From: Gammaproteobacteria bacterium
Lineage (GTDB): Bacteria > Pseudomonadota > Gammaproteobacteria > Steroidobacterales > GCA-2729495
Reading direction: 5' to 3'
NCBI GenBank assembly: GCA_023383735.1
Contig: JAHDYN010000052.1
Location: 1-8,982, forward strand
DNA: 8,982 nucleotides
Shown in pieces: positions 6,094 through 8,982 of the stretch. Both the position numbers and the translations under genes were made by a program. Position 1 is the first letter of the stretch. Each line of letters opens with the position of its first letter. Below the pieces are notes generated by a model that was given only the letters and a program-made list of their open reading frames with translations, had not been told where the DNA came from and ran no database searches.

Positions 6094-7470
6094 ATGGCAA
6101 AGAGCGTTCCGGCACCAGGCTGGCCATCGTTTCCGGCCGGTGACAAATCCAGCCTGGGGGCGCTGCTGGCCGGCCTCAAGGTCTCGCAGTGGTGGCCCGC
6201 TGCGGAGCTGCGCGCGGCACAGCAGGCGCAGCTCGGCTGGCTGGCAGGCTGGGCTGCGGCAAAGGTTCCGCATTATCAGCGGGAAATGTGGCCGGCGGAA
6301 TTTGCGGCACGCCTGGCACAGGATCCGGGACAGTTCTGGGACATCTGGCGGGAGATGCCCACACTGACCAAGCCGCAACTGCGTGCGCTCGGACCCAAGC
6401 TCTACGCGCGATCCATACCGACGACCCAGCTGCCCTTCGCGCCCATACGCACCTCCGGATCCACCGGGATCCCGGTGGAGCTGCGCACCACCGCCACCAC
6501 CCGTCATCTCTGGGATGCGCTCACGCTGCGCGAACATCTGTGGTCGCAGCGCGACTTCCGCAAACGGCTCGGGATCATCCGCTCGCGCAAGGCAGCCGCA
6601 CGCCATACCGACGGACTGGTTCAGCCCAACTGGGGCGCACCGGTTGCACCCCTTTTTCCCAGCGGCCCGTCGTCGGCAATGCACATCGGCCAGCCGGTCG
6701 AGGCGCTGGCGGCATGGCTGCTGGACTTCGATCCGCACTACCTGCTGACCTATCCAAGCATCATGCCCTGGCTCATGGACCACATGGCTGCAGCGGGCAA
6801 GCGCCCGCAGTCGTTGCGCGAGATCCGCTTCGTTTCCGAACCACTGGACGAGACCCTGGAAACCCGCCTGGCCGAAGAGTGGCAGGTCAGGAGCACCGAC
6901 ATCTACTCGGCCAACGAGGTCGGTTACATCGCTTTTCGTTGCCTGGAGCACGGCGCGCTGCACGTGCAGTCCGAATCGCTGCTGCTGGAAGTCATCAACG
7001 ACCAGGGACAGGCCTGCGCGGCCGGCGAATCCGGACGCGTGGTGGTCACCTCCCTGCACAACCTGGCAACGCCGATGCTGCGCTACGACCTGGGCGACTA
7101 CGCCACCGTCGGCGCGCCCTGCCCCTGCGGCAGGGGGCTTCCCGTCATCAGCCGGATCCTCGGCCGCACCCGCAATACCGCACTCTCGCCCGACGGCAAG
7201 CGTTACTGGCCGACCAGGCTGAACCGGATGCGCACAATGCAGCCGGTCATGCAGGCACAGTACGTGCAGACAGCTATCGATACCATCGAGGTACGCGTCG
7301 TGCTGTCACGGCCACTGCGGGACGAGGAACGACTTGAGGTCGTGAAGAACACCATCGAGGCGCTCGGCCATCCGTACAAGGTCGAGGTCGTGCCGGTAAC
7401 CGAAATCGGCCGTGGTGCCGGCGGCAAGTTCGAGGAGTTCCTGTCGCTGCTGCCGGAGCTGCAGAACTGA
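6094..7470 (+). CDS. CapK/PaaK-family adenylate-forming enzyme
   Basis: 458 aa, about the usual length for the phenylacetate-CoA ligase / CapK group of the ANL superfamily. These enzymes activate a carboxylic acid with ATP and transfer it to CoA or another acceptor. Motifs in order: phosphate loop RTSGSTGIP (119-127), YSANEVGY (271-278, the A5-like region), CPCGR (343-347, conserved in PaaK-like enzymes), RYDLGDYA (330-337) with the adenosine-contacting Asp, GRTRN (357-361), and a C-terminal GAGGKFEEF with Lys445 as candidate catalytic lysine. The N-terminal region (WLAGWAAAKVPHYQREMW) matches the family's helical start. The ATG is preceded by AGGGGA about 11 bases away, a rather long spacing. 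No acyl carrier, thioesterase or phenylacetate gene is nearby, so the substrate cannot be inferred. It is divergent from the HEAAH gene and convergent with the tRNA. Confidence 0.88.
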   Translation: MAKSVPAPGWPSFPAGDKSSLGALLAGLKVSQWWPAAELRAAQQAQLGWLAGWAAAKVPHYQREMWPAEFAARLAQDPGQFWDIWREMPTLTKPQLRALGPKLYARSIPTTQLPFAPIRTSGSTGIPVELRTTATTRHLWDALTLREHLWSQRDFRKRLGIIRSRKAAARHTDGLVQPNWGAPVAPLFPSGPSSAMHIGQPVEALAAWLLDFDPHYLLTYPSIMPWLMDHMAAAGKRPQSLREIRFVSEPLDETLETRLAEEWQVRSTDIYSANEVGYIAFRCLEHGALHVQSESLLLEVINDQGQACAAGESGRVVVTSLHNLATPMLRYDLGDYATVGAPCPCGRGLPVISRILGRTRNTALSPDGKRYWPTRLNRMRTMQPVMQAQYVQTAIDTIEVRVVLSRPLRDEERLEVVKNTIEALGHPYKVEVVPVTEIGRGAGGKFEEFLSLLPELQN

Positions 7471-7478
7471 TCGGTTGA

Positions 7479-7552
7479 TGGAGCGGGTGATGGGAATCGA
7501 ACCCACGTTAGCAGCTTGGGAAGCTGCAGTTCTACCATTGAACTACACCCGC
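7479..7552 (-). tRNA. glyU: tRNA-Gly(CCC)
   Basis: 74 bases including an encoded 3' CCA. Acceptor stem GCGGGTG pairs with CACCCGC, with discriminator T. The D-arm contains TAGTTCAATGGTAGA. The anticodon stem GCAGC/GCTGC encloses loop TTCCCAA, giving anticodon CCC, which reads GGG. The T-arm contains GTGGG-TTCGATT-CCCAT. It closely resembles E. coli glyU. Its 3' end lies 8 bases from the stop of the convergent adenylate-forming gene, with no visible terminator between. Confidence 0.96.
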
Positions 7553-7569
7553 CCGCTCACAGGGTCGCC

Positions 7570-7598
7570 AGTGTACCTGCGGCACCGGACGAACCCAA
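7570..7598 (-). promoter_or_regulatory. Promoter of tRNA-Gly
   Basis: On the minus strand, TTGGGT (7598-7593) and TACACT (7575-7570) are separated by 17 bases. Transcription would start near 7563, about 10 bases before the mature tRNA 5' end. The segment after the -10 is GC-rich (GGCGACCC), like the discriminators of stringently controlled stable-RNA promoters. Confidence 0.5.
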
Positions 7599-7663
7599 GA
7601 ATGCGGGCTGGCCAAGGAATGGATCCGGGCAAAAATTCGCATCGCAGGGTGCCGTATCGCGCC

Positions 7664-7669
7664 TATAGT
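7664..7669 (+). promoter_or_regulatory. -10 element upstream of the 8-vinyl reductase homologue
   Basis: TATAGT matches five of six bases of the sigma70 -10 box and would start a transcript roughly 30 bases before the ATG at 7708. No good -35 is visible at 16-18 bases, so it could be activator-dependent or weak. It would drive the reductase homologue and trmB together. Confidence 0.4.
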
Positions 7670-7707
7670 GTCGCCCCCAGCGCACTCCCGACAGAGCATT
7701 GATTCTC

Positions 7708-8619
7708 ATGAGTAATGTCAACAGAAAGACAACGGTCCTGATCGTCGGCGCAACCGGCTACATCGGCAAGGCGGTCGTCGCCGAAGCGGTGCGCCAGGGC
7801 CACGACGTCATTGCCGTGACCAGGTCCAGGCAGAACGACCGCTGGTTCGAGGGCGCGGAAGTCGTGCTGGCCGATGTCAGTGACCCGGCCTCGATGGAAA
7901 CGGCGTTCAGCAGGAAGGTCGATGTCGTCATCTCCTGCCTGGCCACCCGCTCGGGCCTGCCCAAGGACTTCGACGACATCGACTACAAGGCCACGCTCAA
8001 CGTGCTCGATGTCGCGCAGAAGCACGGCACGGGAAAGTTCATCCTCCTGTCGGCGATCTGCGTGAGGAAACCGGAGCTGCCGCTCCAGCTTGCCAAGCTG
8101 AAGATGGAGGACGCGCTGATGCGCTCCGGAATCGACTACACCATCGTGCGGCCGACCGCGTACTTCTGGGTGTTTGATTCACAGACCAAAATGATCGCGA
8201 AAGGCAAGCCGGCTTACGTCGTCGGCGGCGGCGAGCAGTCCCGCCACAACCCCATCTCGAGGGAGGATCTTGCCGGGTTCATGGTCGGCAGCATTGGCAA
8301 CAGCGAGCGCAGCAACCGGATCTTCGTCCTCGGCGGGCCGGAAGTTCCCGGCAACATCATCACCTACAGGGATGCCCTTTCGATGGTCTTCGCCTCGCTG
8401 GGCAGGGAGCCGAAGATCGTCAACATCCCTACCTGGCTGTTCATCGCCCTGCTGCGGATCGTGGGCTTTGTCGGCCTGTTCTCGCGACGGGTCGGCAGGT
8501 TTTCCGGCTTCCTCAACGTCGTTCATTACTATCTGGTGAATGACATGCGGGCCCCCGGCTATGGCTCCATGACGCTCCAGCAGCACCTGATGGATACAAC
8601 GCGGGATACCCAGAGCTGA
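7708..8619 (+). CDS. BciA/DVR-like divinyl (proto)chlorophyllide 8-vinyl reductase homologue
   Basis: 303 aa from ATG 7708; an in-frame TTG at 7699 would add three residues. It is an atypical short-chain dehydrogenase with Rossmann motif GATGYIG (14-20). Several stretches match plant DVR and bacterial BciA: DVVISCLATRSG, IDYKATLN, LLSAICVRKP (114-122), AKLKMEDAL, YTIVRPTAYF, NPISREDLAGF, FVLGGP and LGREPKI. Proteins of that family use NADPH to reduce the 8-vinyl group of divinyl chlorophyllide species in (bacterio)chlorophyll synthesis. A hydrophobic stretch near 244-258 (WLFIALLRIVGFVGL) could associate with membranes. No other pigment gene is in view, so the assignment rests on motif similarity; a related reductase acting on another substrate is possible. 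No strong Shine-Dalgarno is visible. It lies 8 bases upstream of trmB and is probably cotranscribed with it. Confidence 0.8.
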   Translation: MSNVNRKTTVLIVGATGYIGKAVVAEAVRQGHDVIAVTRSRQNDRWFEGAEVVLADVSDPASMETAFSRKVDVVISCLATRSGLPKDFDDIDYKATLNVLDVAQKHGTGKFILLSAICVRKPELPLQLAKLKMEDALMRSGIDYTIVRPTAYFWVFDSQTKMIAKGKPAYVVGGGEQSRHNPISREDLAGFMVGSIGNSERSNRIFVLGGPEVPGNIITYRDALSMVFASLGREPKIVNIPTWLFIALLRIVGFVGLFSRRVGRFSGFLNVVHYYLVNDMRAPGYGSMTLQQHLMDTTRDTQS

Positions 8620-8627
8620 GCGCCGGC

Positions 8628-8982
8628 ATGGAAGGCAGCGGCCCGCCCGGCAGCGTGCCCCCCCGGCAGCGGGAGATTCGCAGTTACGTGCTGCGCGCCG
8701 GGCGGCTGACCGCTGCCCAGCAACGCGCGCTGTCGGAACTCTGGCCGCGCTTTGGCGTCGCTGCAGCAGCACCCGGCGCCGAACCGCTGGACCTGGATGC
8801 CTTGTTCGGCCGGCAGGCGCCGCGCATCCTCGAGATCGGCATCGGCAATGGCACCGCGCTGCTCGGCATGGCTGCGCAGGATCCGGACCGGGATTACCTC
8901 GGCGCGGAGGTCCATGCACCGGGTGTGGGCCATTGCCTGCTGGAGATCGAGCGCCTCGGGCTCGGCAACGTCCGCCTGTTCA
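8628..8982 (+). CDS. trmB: tRNA (guanine-N7-)-methyltransferase TrmB, 5' part
   Basis: The first 118 codons are present and the gene continues past the right edge. TrmB uses S-adenosylmethionine to make m7G46 in the variable loop of tRNAs. Visible features are the N-terminal IRSYVLRAGRLT and QQRALSELWPRFG segments typical of proteobacterial TrmB, LDLDALFGRQAP, the AdoMet-binding LEIGIGNG (68-75) and GAEVHAPGVG (92-101). ATG 8628 gives a normal N-terminus; it lacks a strong Shine-Dalgarno and lies 8 bases after the preceding stop, so coupling is likely. GTG at 8655 is an alternative start. Confidence 0.93.
   Translation, partial: MEGSGPPGSVPPRQREIRSYVLRAGRLTAAQQRALSELWPRFGVAAAAPGAEPLDLDALFGRQAPRILEIGIGNGTALLGMAAQDPDRDYLGAEVHAPGVGHCLLEIERLGLGNVRLF

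Noticed and set aside
6044..6127. Longer start at 6127 for the HEAAH protein
   Set aside because: It would overlap the divergent gene's coding start, and the extra residues are not motif-bearing; the tandem ATGs at 6043/6040 fit better.
6043..7059. 338-codon minus-strand open frame opposite the adenylating enzyme
   Set aside because: It is antisense to a gene with clear ANL motifs, and its own translation shows no family features.
7479..7552. tRNA as an integration site for a mobile element
   Set aside because: No integrase and no repeat of the tRNA 3' end was seen within the window.
7412..7702. Plus-strand frame containing RVMGIEPT and LPLNYTRP
   Set aside because: This is the translation of the reverse complement of the tRNA-Gly gene, a common false protein call.

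Overview
The window is a GC-rich bacterial chromosome segment with high coding density and mixed strands. It most likely comes from a gammaproteobacterium. The left edge carries mutY followed by the first codons of yggX on the minus strand. The right edge carries the 5' part of trmB on the plus strand. In E. coli these genes are neighbours (trmB divergent from mutY, then yggX). The single tRNA gene is also very close to E. coli glyU. I cannot name a genus from the sequence alone.

Layout: positions 1-1113 hold mutY and partial yggX (minus strand). Positions 1313-5079 hold a plus-strand three-gene signalling operon: a REC-GGDEF-EAL protein, a soluble PAS-PAS histidine kinase, and a single-domain Rcp1-like response regulator that overlaps the kinase gene by 41 bases. 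Positions 5096-6043 hold two minus-strand genes: a small exported cysteine-containing protein of unknown function, and a HEAAH-motif protein that may be a zinc metalloprotein. Divergent from these, at 6094-7470, is a CapK/PaaK-type adenylate-forming enzyme. A tRNA-Gly(CCC) gene on the minus strand (7479-7552) runs towards it. A plus-strand pair follows: a BciA/DVR-like divinyl (proto)chlorophyllide 8-vinyl reductase homologue and trmB, which runs off the edge.

How they work together: the kinase is predicted to phosphorylate the Rcp1-like regulator and/or the REC domain of the GGDEF-EAL protein, linking a cytoplasmic PAS-sensed signal to cyclic-di-GMP turnover. Both GGDEF and EAL active sites look intact. 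MutY (DNA repair), YggX (iron trafficking and oxidative protection), TrmB and the tRNA are housekeeping functions. The most notable feature is that the usual trmB/mutY divergent pair appears to be split by about 7.5 kb of signalling and accessory genes, including a lone 8-vinyl reductase homologue with no other pigment gene in view. No transposase, integrase, CRISPR array or other mobile-element signature was seen.
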